64,000 bases of DNA from JAHCIE01 sp034431435 (GCA_034431435.1 DAOUDG010000109.1:1-64000); one strand, 5' to 3'; shown: positions 43,023 through 51,302, numbered from the stretch's first letter. A program made the numbers and translations. The notes: generated by a model from the letters alone, not told the origin.

Positions 43023-44570
43023 TCAGTCGGCGAGGAGTCGCATCATCTCGGCGAGTTGTTCGAGGTTGCGGCACTCGTCGAGGACATCGGTCTCGGTGGC
43101 GTAGACGTCGATGATGCTGTCGCCGCTGCCCCAACCCCAGCGCGACTCGGGGTTGAGCCAGATGACACGCCTGACCTGCCGGTGGATGGTGGCCAGGGCG
43201 TCGAGCTGCGGGTCGTAGAAGTTACTGCGGCCGTCGCCCAGGATGATGACGACGGTGCGTGTGGTGAGGGCGTCGGGGTAGTTGTCGAGAAAGAGGCGGA
43301 AGGCGCGCCCGAAGTCGCTGTGCGACCAGTACTGGATGTTGGCCTCGGAGGTCGCCATCTGGACGGCCTCGTCGAGGGAGTGGGACTTGAAGAATGCTGT
43401 TACCTCGGTCAGGTCACTGATGAAGACGAAGGAGCGCACCCGACCTCGCTGGTGCTGCAAGCTGTAGAGCAACTGGAGCATGAAGCGCGAAGCGTTGCGC
43501 ACCGACGATGACACATCGCACAGGACGACGATGCGCAGGCGGTTGCGGCGTGGCTGCTTGAACCATAACTCCATGGGCACGCCATTGGTGCTCATGCTGG
43601 CGCGCATGGTGCGGCTGAAGTCGAGGCGTCGGGTCCCGCCCGGCTTGCGCCGCCGCGACATATCCTGGCTGAGCTTCTTGGCCAGCTGTTGGACGACGCC
43701 ATACATGGCGCGCACTTCGTCGGGCGTGAACTGGGAGAAGTCCTTCTGGGTGAGGGCCGGGCCGCTGGGCGGGACGCCCTCGACGTTGGGGCCTTCGCCG
43801 CCGCTGCCGCCCTGGTTCTGCCGGTCACGCTCACGCTGCTCGGCGGCCTCGGCGGCCACCCAGCGCGGGAACAGCTCATCGACCTCGCGGATGCGCTGGC
43901 GCAGCAGGCGGGCCAACTCTCGCTCGCCCAGCTTGTCCAGCGCATCCGCCATCTTCATCATCTCCTGGCGCGCCTGCTCCCACCCCATTTGCTCGAGCAT
44001 CTGCCAGGCGGACATAGCGCTGCCCTGGCCGCGACCACCGCGACCGGGCGTCTGACTGCGTTGACCTTGCTGACCGGGCTGGCCTTGTTGACCCAGTTGC
44101 CCTTGTTGACCCGGCTGCCCTGACTGGCCCGTGCGTGGGTCGCCGAGCAGGCCCAGCATCGCCATCAGGGCCATGACGGCGGACATGTCGCCCTTGAGCA
44201 CGGCCTGGGAGAGCTGACCGGGCGGGCGCTTCCCCTGGCGGGCCATTTCTTCGAGGGCCATGCGCAGGGCTGTTTCCAGGTCCATGTCCTGCTGCCAGAG
44301 AGGGTTGCCCTGGCCTTGTCCCTGCCCCTGCCCCTGGCCGCCCTGGGGGTCCTGGCCGTCGCCGCCGAAGAACTGGTCGAAGAGCGGGTCGAAGGTGGGG
44401 ATGTCGTCGGTACGCTTGACCAGGGTGGCGCGCAGGGCAGACTTGAGGGCGGCGCGGTCGTTGAGGCCGACGGTGTGAGCGCCCTGCATCGCGTCGAGGG
44501 CTTCACTGCTGGAGACGCGCAGGCCAGCGGCGCGCAGGGTCTGTACGAAGCGAACCAGAACCTCGTCCAC
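43023..44570 (-). CDS. VWA-domain protein, CoxE-like
   Basis: A 515-residue protein with a C-terminal von Willebrand A domain of the CoxE type; the MIDAS motif Asp-x-Ser-x-Ser is in VVLCDVSSSVRNASRFML. The middle (residues about 90-200) is Gln/Gly-rich with GQGQGQGQG and PGQQGQ repeats, and there is a helical stretch rich in Arg/Glu. GTG 44570 is preceded by GAGAGGAGG. It lies 13 bases downstream of the MoxR gene. MoxR-VWA pairs act as chaperones inserting metals or remodelling complexes; no client enzyme is adjacent. Confidence 0.88.
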   Translation of the reverse strand: MDEVLVRFVQTLRAAGLRVSSSEALDAMQGAHTVGLNDRAALKSALRATLVKRTDDIPTFDPLFDQFFGGDGQDPQGGQGQGQGQGQGNPLWQQDMDLETALRMALEEMARQGKRPPGQLSQAVLKGDMSAVMALMAMLGLLGDPRTGQSGQPGQQGQLGQQGQPGQQGQRSQTPGRGGRGQGSAMSAWQMLEQMGWEQARQEMMKMADALDKLGERELARLLRQRIREVDELFPRWVAAEAAEQRERDRQNQGGSGGEGPNVEGVPPSGPALTQKDFSQFTPDEVRAMYGVVQQLAKKLSQDMSRRRKPGGTRRLDFSRTMRASMSTNGVPMELWFKQPRRNRLRIVVLCDVSSSVRNASRFMLQLLYSLQHQRGRVRSFVFISDLTEVTAFFKSHSLDEAVQMATSEANIQYWSHSDFGRAFRLFLDNYPDALTTRTVVIILGDGRSNFYDPQLDALATIHRQVRRVIWLNPESRWGWGSGDSIIDVYATETDVLDECRNLEQLAEMMRLLAD

Positions 44571-44583
44571 GCAGGGCCTCCTC

Positions 44584-45543
44584 TCAGTTACCCCGATAGG
44601 GACGGTCGTCGCCACGGCCCAGCATGCGCCGCTGGAGGCGGCGGCTGATGTCGGGGACAGCGCCGCGCAGGCGGGCGGCGTCATCCTCGTATTTCACGAG
44701 GACGCCCAGGGTGCGTTCGATCTCCTCGGGGCCGAGAACGGTGACGTTGAGGAGGGCGAGGGAGCGCGCCCAGTCGATGGTCTCCGAGACCCCGGGTACC
44801 TTCTTCAGGGCCAGTCGGCGGGCCTCCTGGACGAAGGCCACGACCTGCGCGGCGAGCTGGTCGGAGGCTTCGGGGACGCGGACGCGCACGACACGCAGCT
44901 CCTCTTCGAGGGTGGGGAAGTTGATGAACAGGTGCAGGCAACGGCGCTTGAGGGCGTCGGACAGGTCGCGAGCCTGGTTGGAGGTGAGGACGACCCAGGG
45001 CTGCTGGCGGGCAGTGATTGTTCCTAGCTCCGGGACACTGACCTGGTAATCGCTGAGGATCTCCAGTAGGAACGCCTCGAACTCGGGGTCGCTCTTGTCA
45101 ACCTCGTCGATGAGGAGGACGGGCTGCCGCTCAGCGAGGAGGGCGCGCAGCAGAGGGCGCGGCAGGAGGAAGCGCTCCGAGAAGAAGAAATCCTCCTCGT
45201 CGGCGATGCGGTGGAAGGCCTCGTGCAGGGTTTCGGTGTCGCTCAGGGTCTGGCTGACGCGATCGCGCAGGACCTGCGCGTAGAGCATCTGCTTGGCGTA
45301 TTGCCACTCGTAAAGGGCCTTGGCTTCGTCGAGGCCCTCGTAGCATTGGAGGCGAATCAGCTCGGTGTCCAGCGCCTGGGCAAGCGCTTTGGCTAGCTCC
45401 GTCTTGCCGACGCCAGCGGGACCCTCGATGAGGAGGGGCTTACCGAGCCTATCGGCGAGGAATACGACGGTAGCCATCTCATCGCTACACAGATAACGCG
45501 CCTGGCGCAGACGTTCCTTGACGTCCGCCACTGACTCGAACAT
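44584..45543 (-). CDS. MoxR-family AAA+ ATPase
   Basis: A 319-residue AAA+ ATPase. Walker A GPAGVGKTELAKAL, Walker B PVLLIDEVDKSDPEFEAFLL, sensor-1 WVVLTSNQARDLSDALKRRC and the C-terminal lid are all present. MoxR ATPases work with VWA-domain partners, and such a partner (CoxE-like) is the next gene. ATG 45543 follows AAAGGAG. A promoter with TTGGCA, an 18-base spacer and TATAAT (45658-45629) precedes it. Confidence 0.92.
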   Translation of the reverse strand: MFESVADVKERLRQARYLCSDEMATVVFLADRLGKPLLIEGPAGVGKTELAKALAQALDTELIRLQCYEGLDEAKALYEWQYAKQMLYAQVLRDRVSQTLSDTETLHEAFHRIADEEDFFFSERFLLPRPLLRALLAERQPVLLIDEVDKSDPEFEAFLLEILSDYQVSVPELGTITARQQPWVVLTSNQARDLSDALKRRCLHLFINFPTLEEELRVVRVRVPEASDQLAAQVVAFVQEARRLALKKVPGVSETIDWARSLALLNVTVLGPEEIERTLGVLVKYEDDAARLRGAVPDISRRLQRRMLGRGDDRPYRGN

Positions 45544-45628
45544 GCGAACTCCTTTACACTCGGGCGGGGAAGGCAGGGTGAGGGAGACCAGCGCACGCCG
45601 CGGCACGGGGGCGTGGCGCTGTAGGGTG

Positions 45629-45658
45629 ATTATAGGCGGTAGGGGGGCAAGTTGCCAA
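45629..45658 (-). promoter_or_regulatory. promoter of the MoxR-CoxE operon
   Basis: TTGGCA (45658-45653), 18-base spacer, TATAAT (45634-45629) on the minus strand; start near 45622, leader about 80 bases. Confidence 0.55.
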
Positions 45659-45690
45659 ACGGGGACGCCGCGAGCGTCGCTGCTCAGCTC

Positions 45691-46059
45691 TCACACGGTC
45701 ACATAGACGGTGTCGCCCTCCACGGTGACCTCGTAGAGGCGGAGGCGGCGGTGGTCGGCCAGGGCCGCGCCCGTCAGCAGGTCGAACTCCCAGCCGTGCC
45801 ACGGGCAGGCGAGGATCTCCCCGTCGCGGCCCCAGCGGAACTCGCCCGGCGGTGACGGCAGGGTCGTGCCGCCGACGCGCCCCAGGCACACGGGGGCTAG
45901 TTCATGCGGGCAAACGTTCAGCACCGCGACGAGCTTACCCTTGACGTTGAACAGCCCGATGGACCGGCCCTCCACCTCGACCAGCTTGCGCTGACCCGGC
46001 GCCACTTCGCCGACGCGGGCGACCGGCCAGCGGCGGCGGGTGCGATCACGCGGGGGCAT
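45691..46059 (-). CDS. stand-alone Rieske [2Fe-2S] protein
   Basis: A 122-residue Rieske iron-sulfur protein, an electron carrier or oxygenase-associated ferredoxin. The cluster ligands are Cys50-Pro-His52 in NVCPHELAPVC and Cys85-Pro-Trp-His88 in ACPWHGWEF. The N-terminus RWPVARVGEVAPGQRKLVEV is the usual first strand. It overlaps the end of the amidohydrolase gene by 14 bases, so the two are translated together. It has no signal or membrane anchor, so it is not a bc1-type Rieske protein. Confidence 0.9.
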   Translation of the reverse strand: MPPRDRTRRRWPVARVGEVAPGQRKLVEVEGRSIGLFNVKGKLVAVLNVCPHELAPVCLGRVGGTTLPSPPGEFRWGRDGEILACPWHGWEFDLLTGAALADHRRLRLYEVTVEGDTVYVTV

Positions 46060-47122
46060 GGGCGGCCTCCGGCAGGCGATACAGCTCGCGGGCGGTTTCG
46101 CTCAGGATGCGCGGGCGCAGCTCGGGGCGGAACGCGCCGCCGACGAAGTCGGGTGTGTCGCCATCCCAGTGGGGATAGTCGCTGGAGAACATGAGCATGT
46201 GGGCGGCGTCGAACATGTCCATCATAGCCGTGAAGTGCTCGTGCCGGTCCGGCTCCTCGATGGGCTGCGTCGTCAGGCGGATGTGCTCGGTGACAATCTC
46301 GCTGGGCGGTTGCGTCAGCCAGGGGGCGAGTTGTCGTAGCGCCTTCCAGTTCTTGTCGAAGCGCCACAGCAGCGGCGGCAGCCAGGATACACCACCCTCA
46401 ATCATGACGAAGCGAAGGTCAGGAAACTTCTGGAACGCTCCCTCGCAGACGAGGGACACCAGGTGCGAGATGTAGCCGGTCACCAGGTCGGTGTGCCATT
46501 CCAGGTAGCTGGTTGGGTAGCCGGTGGTGGTCGGCGCGCCCGCCACGCCCACGCCCTCGGTGCCGGGGTGAATGGCGACGGGCAAGCCGTGCGCCACGGC
46601 GGCAGCGTAGATGGGATGGTAGAACCGCTGGCCGTAGGGCATACGCGCCCCGCTCGGCATGAACACCTGCACTACGCCAGGGTGATCGCCGAGGCGGTGA
46701 ATCTCGCGGGCGGCCGCCTCCGGGTCGAGAGGCGAGACGTAGATGGCAGCCCGAAAGCGCGGGTCAACGGGCAGCCAGTCGTTGACGATGACATCGTTGA
46801 TGGCCGCGCACGCCGCCGAGGCGTAATCCATGTCAGGCGTCAGGGCGATCTGCTGGTGGTCGATGACCAGGACGCCATACTCGATGTCGTAGACGTCGAA
46901 AAACAACCGCGACAGGAGTTGTGGATCGCTGGCGATGGCGTCGCCATCGTCGGTCACGGCATCGACGCGACGCACGCCATTGGGGTTCCAGTAACCCAGC
47001 GGCAGCGCGCCGCGGTTGCCGCTCCGCCAGCGGGTGCGCCACGGCTCGGCCAGAAAGTCGGCGACGCGATTGGCATCGACGACGGGATGGATATCGGTGT
47101 CGATGATAGGCAGCCTGGGCAT
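46046..47122 (-). CDS. amidohydrolase-family protein (TIM-barrel metal-dependent hydrolase)
   Basis: A 358-residue amidohydrolase_2-type protein. It starts with the metal-binding His-x-His region IIDTDIHPVVDANRV; FRAAIYVSPLDPEAAAREIH, GLPVAIHPGTEG (barrel His) and LMFSSDYPHWDGDTPD (C-terminal Asp) are family features shared with decarboxylases such as ACMSD and with aromatic-ring-fission hydrolases. The Rieske gene follows with a 14-base overlap, suggesting oxidative degradation of an aromatic or related compound. The ATG at 47122 is the only sensible start. Confidence 0.85.
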   Translation of the reverse strand: MPRLPIIDTDIHPVVDANRVADFLAEPWRTRWRSGNRGALPLGYWNPNGVRRVDAVTDDGDAIASDPQLLSRLFFDVYDIEYGVLVIDHQQIALTPDMDYASAACAAINDVIVNDWLPVDPRFRAAIYVSPLDPEAAAREIHRLGDHPGVVQVFMPSGARMPYGQRFYHPIYAAAVAHGLPVAIHPGTEGVGVAGAPTTTGYPTSYLEWHTDLVTGYISHLVSLVCEGAFQKFPDLRFVMIEGGVSWLPPLLWRFDKNWKALRQLAPWLTQPPSEIVTEHIRLTTQPIEEPDRHEHFTAMMDMFDAAHMLMFSSDYPHWDGDTPDFVGGAFRPELRPRILSETARELYRLPEAAHAPA

Positions 47123-47137
47123 GACGGTCTCCTGGCC

Positions 47138-47806
47138 TTACTCGATGGCTCCGGCGGCTTCGAGGAGCGCGATCACGTCGTCGGCCCGCGCGGCGCGGGC
47201 CAGGGTCAGGGCGGTCTGGCCGCCGCCCTGGCGGGCATTGACGTGCGCGCCGTGCATGAGCAGCAACTCGACCATCTCCGCCTGTCTATTCTGGGCCGCG
47301 CCGTGGAGGGGCGTGAAGTCGTCCGCCTGGGCGGCGTTGACGTCCGCCCCGTGGGCAATCAACCGCCGTGCGATGTCGATGCGGCGCTGGGCGACGGCTG
47401 AGTGGAGGGGTGCGACGCGCATGGGGTTGTGCGAAGCAAGGTTGACGTTCGCGCCGTGCGCCAGTAGCAGGTCGACGACCTCGGGTTGGCCGAAGAAGGC
47501 TGCCAGGCCCAGCGGCGTGAAACCGTCGTCGGCCACGGCGTCGAGCTGGGCGGGGTCAGCGTCAAGGATCGCTTCCACCCGCCGCTCGCGACCCACGGCG
47601 GAGGCCTCGAAAATGGTCAGATCATCGCGCTCAGCGGCCAGTCGCGCAGCGATGACTGGCTCCTGGTAATAGGCCGCCAGCAGCACGACCGACAGGCCGC
47701 TGGCTATCGTGGCTCGGGCCAGGTCTGGCTCGGCGGCCAGCATCTGCTCCACCTTGATGCGGTCGCCGGTCTTGATAGCTTCGAAGAACTCGTCGGCCTG
47801 AGTCAT
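47138..47806 (-). CDS. ankyrin-repeat protein
   Basis: A 222-residue protein built almost wholly of ankyrin repeats, which bind other proteins. At least four consensus repeats are visible after residue 90 (TPLGLAAFFGQPEVVDLLLA, APLHSAVAQRRIDIARRLIA, TPLHGAAQNRQAEMVELLLM, TALTLARAARADDVIALLEA), each with HGANVN or HGADVN-type loops. The N-terminal third is helical and repeat-like. ATG 47806 is used; the longer form has no SD. It lies 15 bases upstream of the amidohydrolase gene on the same strand. Confidence 0.9.
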   Translation of the reverse strand: MTQADEFFEAIKTGDRIKVEQMLAAEPDLARATIASGLSVVLLAAYYQEPVIAARLAAERDDLTIFEASAVGRERRVEAILDADPAQLDAVADDGFTPLGLAAFFGQPEVVDLLLAHGANVNLASHNPMRVAPLHSAVAQRRIDIARRLIAHGADVNAAQADDFTPLHGAAQNRQAEMVELLLMHGAHVNARQGGGQTALTLARAARADDVIALLEAAGAIE

Positions 47807-47890
47807 GGCTGTCGCTTCCTCCCGGCGTTGGCGACACACCCTGAAACCTGTGAACACGACCGTCGCCATAGTAGACTCTGGCCCTGGGCC

Positions 47891-48760
47891 TCAGGGGTCG
47901 GCGGCGCTGACCGCCGCGTTCCACATCTCCGCCAGCCACGCGCGCACTGCTGTGCTTTGGTCATCGCACACATACATGAGGCGGGACGCTATCTCATCGG
48001 CGAGTCGGGTGGACAGGTCCACCGTCGCCAGGAGCGCGCGCCACATGGCTGCACTGTCGTAGCCGGCGAAGGTTTCAGGTAACGCGGCGAGGGCCAGCGG
48101 GTCGGCCCAATCAGCCAGTCGACGCCCGCCTGGCCACGGTCGCCGTTCCTGGCTGACGGCGTGCCACGTCAGCAGGGTCAGCAGGTGCGAGCGGAGCGCG
48201 CCATTGAGCGTTGCCTGTGCCCGCCACAGATCATGGCGGGCAAGGTAGTGGGCGGCGCGGGCTGCCTCCAGCCATCCAGCGTGAACGACGTGGCAGAACT
48301 CACGAGACGTTGGCGGGCTGAGGGGTTGCGCTACCGGTAACTGGAGCGCCGCCGCCGACCGCTGCAGTTTGTCGGCGAGGACGCGCACCCCATCGCCCAG
48401 AACAGCCTGGTAAGGGGAGCTATCCACGATGTCCTGCACGGTCGCCACGTTTTCGGGCACGCCTGCGATCACAAAGTCGATCTTTGCTCCGTCACCGAAC
48501 AGGACAAGCCACTCGGGATCGTGGCTCGTCGCTCCCAGGGTGGCGGCCCACACCTCGCTCAGGCCTACCAGCCAGTCTGCGCCAGATTGGTAGAACTCGG
48601 TCGCGATGGTGTAGAGAATCAGATCCAGGTCAGCCCAGGCATCCGGCGGCGGCTGCGCCCGCGCCCGCGAGCCCACGACCAGGATGGCGCGCAGGTCGGG
48701 GCGGGTCTCGGCCCAGGCTCTGATGCGCGTCTCCCAGCCCGCGTAGTCCGGCGCTTCCAT
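47891..48760 (-). CDS. ANT(6)-like nucleotidyltransferase
   Basis: A 289-residue protein of the aminoglycoside 6-adenylyltransferase (AadE/ANT(6)) family, which transfers AMP from ATP to a hydroxyl of a small molecule, classically streptomycin. The nucleotidyltransferase signature is AILVVGSRARAQ with the acidic residues of DAWADLDLILYT; LVLFGDGAKIDFVIAG follows. The C-terminal helical domain is as expected (FCHVVHAGWLEAARAAHYLA). ATG 48760 or GTG 48763. The family includes many chromosomal members that are not resistance genes; no mobile element is adjacent here. Confidence 0.8.
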   Translation of the reverse strand: MEAPDYAGWETRIRAWAETRPDLRAILVVGSRARAQPPPDAWADLDLILYTIATEFYQSGADWLVGLSEVWAATLGATSHDPEWLVLFGDGAKIDFVIAGVPENVATVQDIVDSSPYQAVLGDGVRVLADKLQRSAAALQLPVAQPLSPPTSREFCHVVHAGWLEAARAAHYLARHDLWRAQATLNGALRSHLLTLLTWHAVSQERRPWPGGRRLADWADPLALAALPETFAGYDSAAMWRALLATVDLSTRLADEIASRLMYVCDDQSTAVRAWLAEMWNAAVSAADP

Positions 48761-48798
48761 CACGAGAGGTACAGGCGAGCCAACTTGCCGCGCCGCTA

Positions 48799-49059
48799 CT
48801 ATGCCGTCTTGAGGCGCTCGACCAGGTCTATGTATTGCTGCTTGGCGGCATCGCTCTTGACACCCTTCATTTTGGCCCAGGCGTCGAACTTGGCGCGGCC
48901 TACGGGGTCAGTAAAGCCGGGGCGCTTGCCAGTGTTGTCACCCGTCGTCGCTTGCTTGTACAGGGCGTACAGTTGGAGCATGGTGTCGTTGTCAGGGCGC
49001 TTGGCGAGAGTCTGGGCCTCGGCGGCGGCGGTCTTGAAGCTGGTATCGAGGTCGGACAT
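48799..49059 (-). CDS. acyl-CoA-binding protein
   Basis: An 86-residue four-helix acyl-CoA-binding protein, which carries long-chain acyl-CoA in the cytosol. It begins MSDLDTSFKTAAAEAQTLA; the ligand-binding segment is MLQLYALYKQATTGD, followed by RPGFTDPVGRAKFDAW and KMKGVKSDAAKQQYIDLVERL, matching the eukaryotic ACBP pattern almost completely. ATG 49059 follows AAGGAGAC. It has its own extended -10 promoter. ACBP is uncommon in bacteria. Confidence 0.92.
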   Translation of the reverse strand: MSDLDTSFKTAAAEAQTLAKRPDNDTMLQLYALYKQATTGDNTGKRPGFTDPVGRAKFDAWAKMKGVKSDAAKQQYIDLVERLKTA

Positions 49060-49100
49060 GGAGGACGTCTCCTTGTGGGTAGTGTGATTGTCCAGGCCTG

Positions 49101-49109
49101 ATTATACCA
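49101..49109 (-). promoter_or_regulatory. extended -10 promoter of the ACBP gene
   Basis: TGGTATAAT on the minus strand, 42 bases before the ATG; the same nine bases occur at 30174-30182. Confidence 0.55.
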
Positions 49110-49155
49110 CAGGGCGAGGCGGCGAATGGCGCAGCGCGGCGGGAAACATCGGGAT

Positions 49156-49229
49156 GCGGACGAGCGCGGATGGACGCGGATGAAGAGAAGAGACCTCTTC
49201 TAGCCCGCGCTCGTCCGCGCTCGTCTGCG
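49156..49229. repeat. long imperfect palindrome with GCGGACGAGCGCGGA arms
   Basis: Left arm from 49156 and right arm ending at 49229 pair over most of their length; the core AGAAGAG-AC-CTCTTCT (49186-49201) is perfect. It lies downstream of the PPOX gene stop and resembles a dispersed GCGGATGGACGCGGATG-type element; no U-tract. Confidence 0.55.
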
Positions 49230-49247
49230 GCCAATTGTCCGGCTTGC

Positions 49248-49643
49248 TCAGCCGCCGGTGGCGACCTTCTGCGGCGCGATTCTGATGATCATGCGCTGCT
49301 CGCCGGAGCGGCGGAAGGGGTACTGCTCCTCGCCCAGGTACTTCTGGGCCATCTTGTCGATGTGGGCGTCCGCGCCTTCCGTGGTAACATCGACCACCGT
49401 GCCGCGAACCGCCAGCCAACGGTACGGGTTATCAGGGTCGAGCATATCCAGAGCCACCTTCGCGGCGCGCTCGACGTTGCGACTCTTCTGGCGGCCGCAC
49501 GCGGTGTTGACCAGCACATATTGACCGTCGAAGTCCACCCAGACCGGCGTCACTTGCGGGCTGCCGTCGGGCATGACCGTTGCCAGGTGGGCGAAGGCAC
49601 GCTTCTCGAAGAGGTCACGGTGGCTCGGGGGAATCTTTGCCAT
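49248..49643 (-). CDS. PPOX-class flavin/F420-dependent oxidoreductase
   Basis: A 131-residue split-barrel protein of the pyridoxamine 5'-phosphate oxidase fold. Typical segments are FEKRAFAHLATVMPDGSPQV and TPVWVDFDGQYVLVNTACGRQKSRNVER, which in F420-dependent members build the cofactor site, and DPDNPYRWLAVRGTVVDV. ATG 49643 follows AAGGAGAC. Short length and sequence favour the F420/FMN small-molecule reductase group rather than a true PdxH. It is 12 bases from the aminotransferase gene stop. Confidence 0.85.
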   Translation of the reverse strand: MAKIPPSHRDLFEKRAFAHLATVMPDGSPQVTPVWVDFDGQYVLVNTACGRQKSRNVERAAKVALDMLDPDNPYRWLAVRGTVVDVTTEGADAHIDKMAQKYLGEEQYPFRRSGEQRMIIRIAPQKVATGG

Positions 49644-49655
49644 GCTATCGTCTCC

Positions 49656-51032
49656 TTATGAGGCCACCGCCCCGACCTCTTCGTACACAGTATCCAGCGA
49701 TGATGCCAGGATGTCGAACATCTCCTCCAGTTCCGACTCGTGGATGACCAGCGGCGGGGCCAGGCACAGGATGTCGCGCACGGCGCGCAGGATGAGACCC
49801 TTGCGCTGGGCCACGTCGCGGACGCGGGCCGCCGTCCTCCCCTCCGGGTCGAACAGGGCATTGGTTGCCTTGTCCTTGACCAGCTCCAGCGCACCGACCA
49901 TGCCCATGCCGCGTCCTTCGCCTACCAGCGGGTGGTCGGCCAGGCGGCGGATGTGGGCCTGCATTCGTTCGCCCATCGTGGCAGCCCGCTCGACCAGCCC
50001 CTCGCGCTCGATGATGTCGAGGTTGGCCAGCGCCACGGCGCAACACGTCGGGTGGGCCGAGTAGGTGGCGGCGTGCATCCACTGGGCAGGTTTTTCCAGA
50101 CTATTGATGAGGCCCGCGATGGCGTCGGACATCATCACGCCGCCCAGCGGCAGGTAGCCACTAGTGATACCCTTGGCGAGGGTCATCATGTCCGGCAGTA
50201 CATTCCAGTTCGACAGGCCCCACATCGTGCCGGTGCGGCCGAAGCCCGTGATGATCTCGTCGGCGATGAGCAGCACGTCGTACTTGTCGCAGATAGCGCG
50301 CACGCGGGGCCAATAGTCGTCGGGCGGGATGATGACCCCGCCAGCGCCCATGATCGGCTCGCCAATGAAGGCGGCCACATGCTCCGGCCCCTCGGCCAGG
50401 ATGGCCTGCTCGATGGCGTCCGCCGCTGCCTCGCCGATGGTGCGGCCGTTGAGGGGGTCCGTGAAACGCAGCGGATAGGGCGGCGCGACGTGGACGAAGC
50501 CTGGCGCGTGAGGCTCGAAGCCCTTCCAGAAGGCCGGCATACCCGTCGCCTGGGAGGCGGCGGTGGTGACGCCGTGGTAGGCGAAGCGGCGGGAGATGAT
50601 GCTGGTCTTGTTAGGGTAACCCAGCTGCTTCCAGTAGAAGCGCGCTGTCTTGATAGCGCCCTCGTTGGACTCGGCTCCGCCCGTGGTGAAGTAGATGGCG
50701 TTGAGGTTGGCGGGGCCGATCTCGGCCATCTTCGCCGCCAGTTCGATAGCGGGGATATTGGACATGCCGGTGTAGGCGGAGAAGTAGGCGAGCTTCTTCA
50801 TTTGTTCAGCCGCCGCATCGGCCAGCTCGACGCGCCCGTGACCGACGGTCACGTTCCACAACCCGGCCAGGCCATCGATATAGCGCTTGCCGTCGATATC
50901 CTTGAGCACCGCGCCGCGCCCCTCGGTGATAATGACCGGGCCGAAGTCCAGGTGCATGGTGCGGTTGTGCTGGGGGTGAATCAGATGGGCCAGGTCAAGC
51001 TCGACCAGGGCCGCTGGGGCCGTGTTCAGCAT
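49656..51032 (-). CDS. class III aminotransferase (omega-amino acid type)
   Basis: A 458-residue PLP-dependent class III aminotransferase. Substrate-side segments IDGLAGLWNVTVGHGR and YFTTGGAESNEGAIKTARFY, the Asp/Glu motif VLLIADEIITGFGRTGTMWG that binds PLP nitrogen, and the PLP lysine in TLAKGITSGYLPLGGV are all present. It is close to beta-alanine/omega-amino acid:pyruvate transaminases and putrescine aminotransferases. ATG 51032 follows GAGGA; TTG 51038 is an alternative. The PPOX gene follows 12 bases downstream and a PCP_red-like gene precedes it by 9 bases. Confidence 0.9.
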   Translation of the reverse strand: MLNTAPAALVELDLAHLIHPQHNRTMHLDFGPVIITEGRGAVLKDIDGKRYIDGLAGLWNVTVGHGRVELADAAAEQMKKLAYFSAYTGMSNIPAIELAAKMAEIGPANLNAIYFTTGGAESNEGAIKTARFYWKQLGYPNKTSIISRRFAYHGVTTAASQATGMPAFWKGFEPHAPGFVHVAPPYPLRFTDPLNGRTIGEAAADAIEQAILAEGPEHVAAFIGEPIMGAGGVIIPPDDYWPRVRAICDKYDVLLIADEIITGFGRTGTMWGLSNWNVLPDMMTLAKGITSGYLPLGGVMMSDAIAGLINSLEKPAQWMHAATYSAHPTCCAVALANLDIIEREGLVERAATMGERMQAHIRRLADHPLVGEGRGMGMVGALELVKDKATNALFDPEGRTAARVRDVAQRKGLILRAVRDILCLAPPLVIHESELEEMFDILASSLDTVYEEVGAVAS

Positions 51033-51041
51033 GGGCAATCC

Positions 51042-51302
51042 TCAGTTCAGGTATTTTCGGTAGCGGCGCGTATCGATGCCGGCCGCCTGGAAGATGGGCA
51101 GAAGGTCGGGACGGAGATGGGCCGGGGCAGCTTGCAGATAGCCCATGACGACCTCGTCGATGTCCACGGCGGGGTTGCCAATTTGTGTCGCCTGCAATCG
51201 GGCGGCGCGGCGGACTGTGGCGCGGACACGGTCCTGATAGTCCGCCGGAGCCTGCGCCACCAGCTCGTCGAGGGTCTGCTCGGCGCGTGGGGTCCAGTGC
51301 AT
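51042..51302 (-). CDS. small PCP_red-domain-like protein
   Basis: An 86-residue protein resembling the PCP_red domain found at the C-terminus of the light-independent protochlorophyllide reductase subunit BchB. The pattern is HWTPRAEQTLDELVAQAP at the start and VRATVRRAARLQATQIGNPA in the middle, then DIDEVVMGYL. No chlorophyll gene is in the window, so it is a stand-alone member of unknown role. It lies 9 bases from the aminotransferase gene and 5 bases from the CBS gene, so the three are probably one operon. Confidence 0.55.
   Translation of the reverse strand: MHWTPRAEQTLDELVAQAPADYQDRVRATVRRAARLQATQIGNPAVDIDEVVMGYLQAAPAHLRPDLLPIFQAAGIDTRRYRKYLN

Noticed and set aside
47891..48760. ANT(6)-like gene as an acquired antibiotic-resistance gene
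   Set aside because: It has the same composition as its neighbours, no mobile element adjoins it, and the family has many chromosomal non-resistance members.
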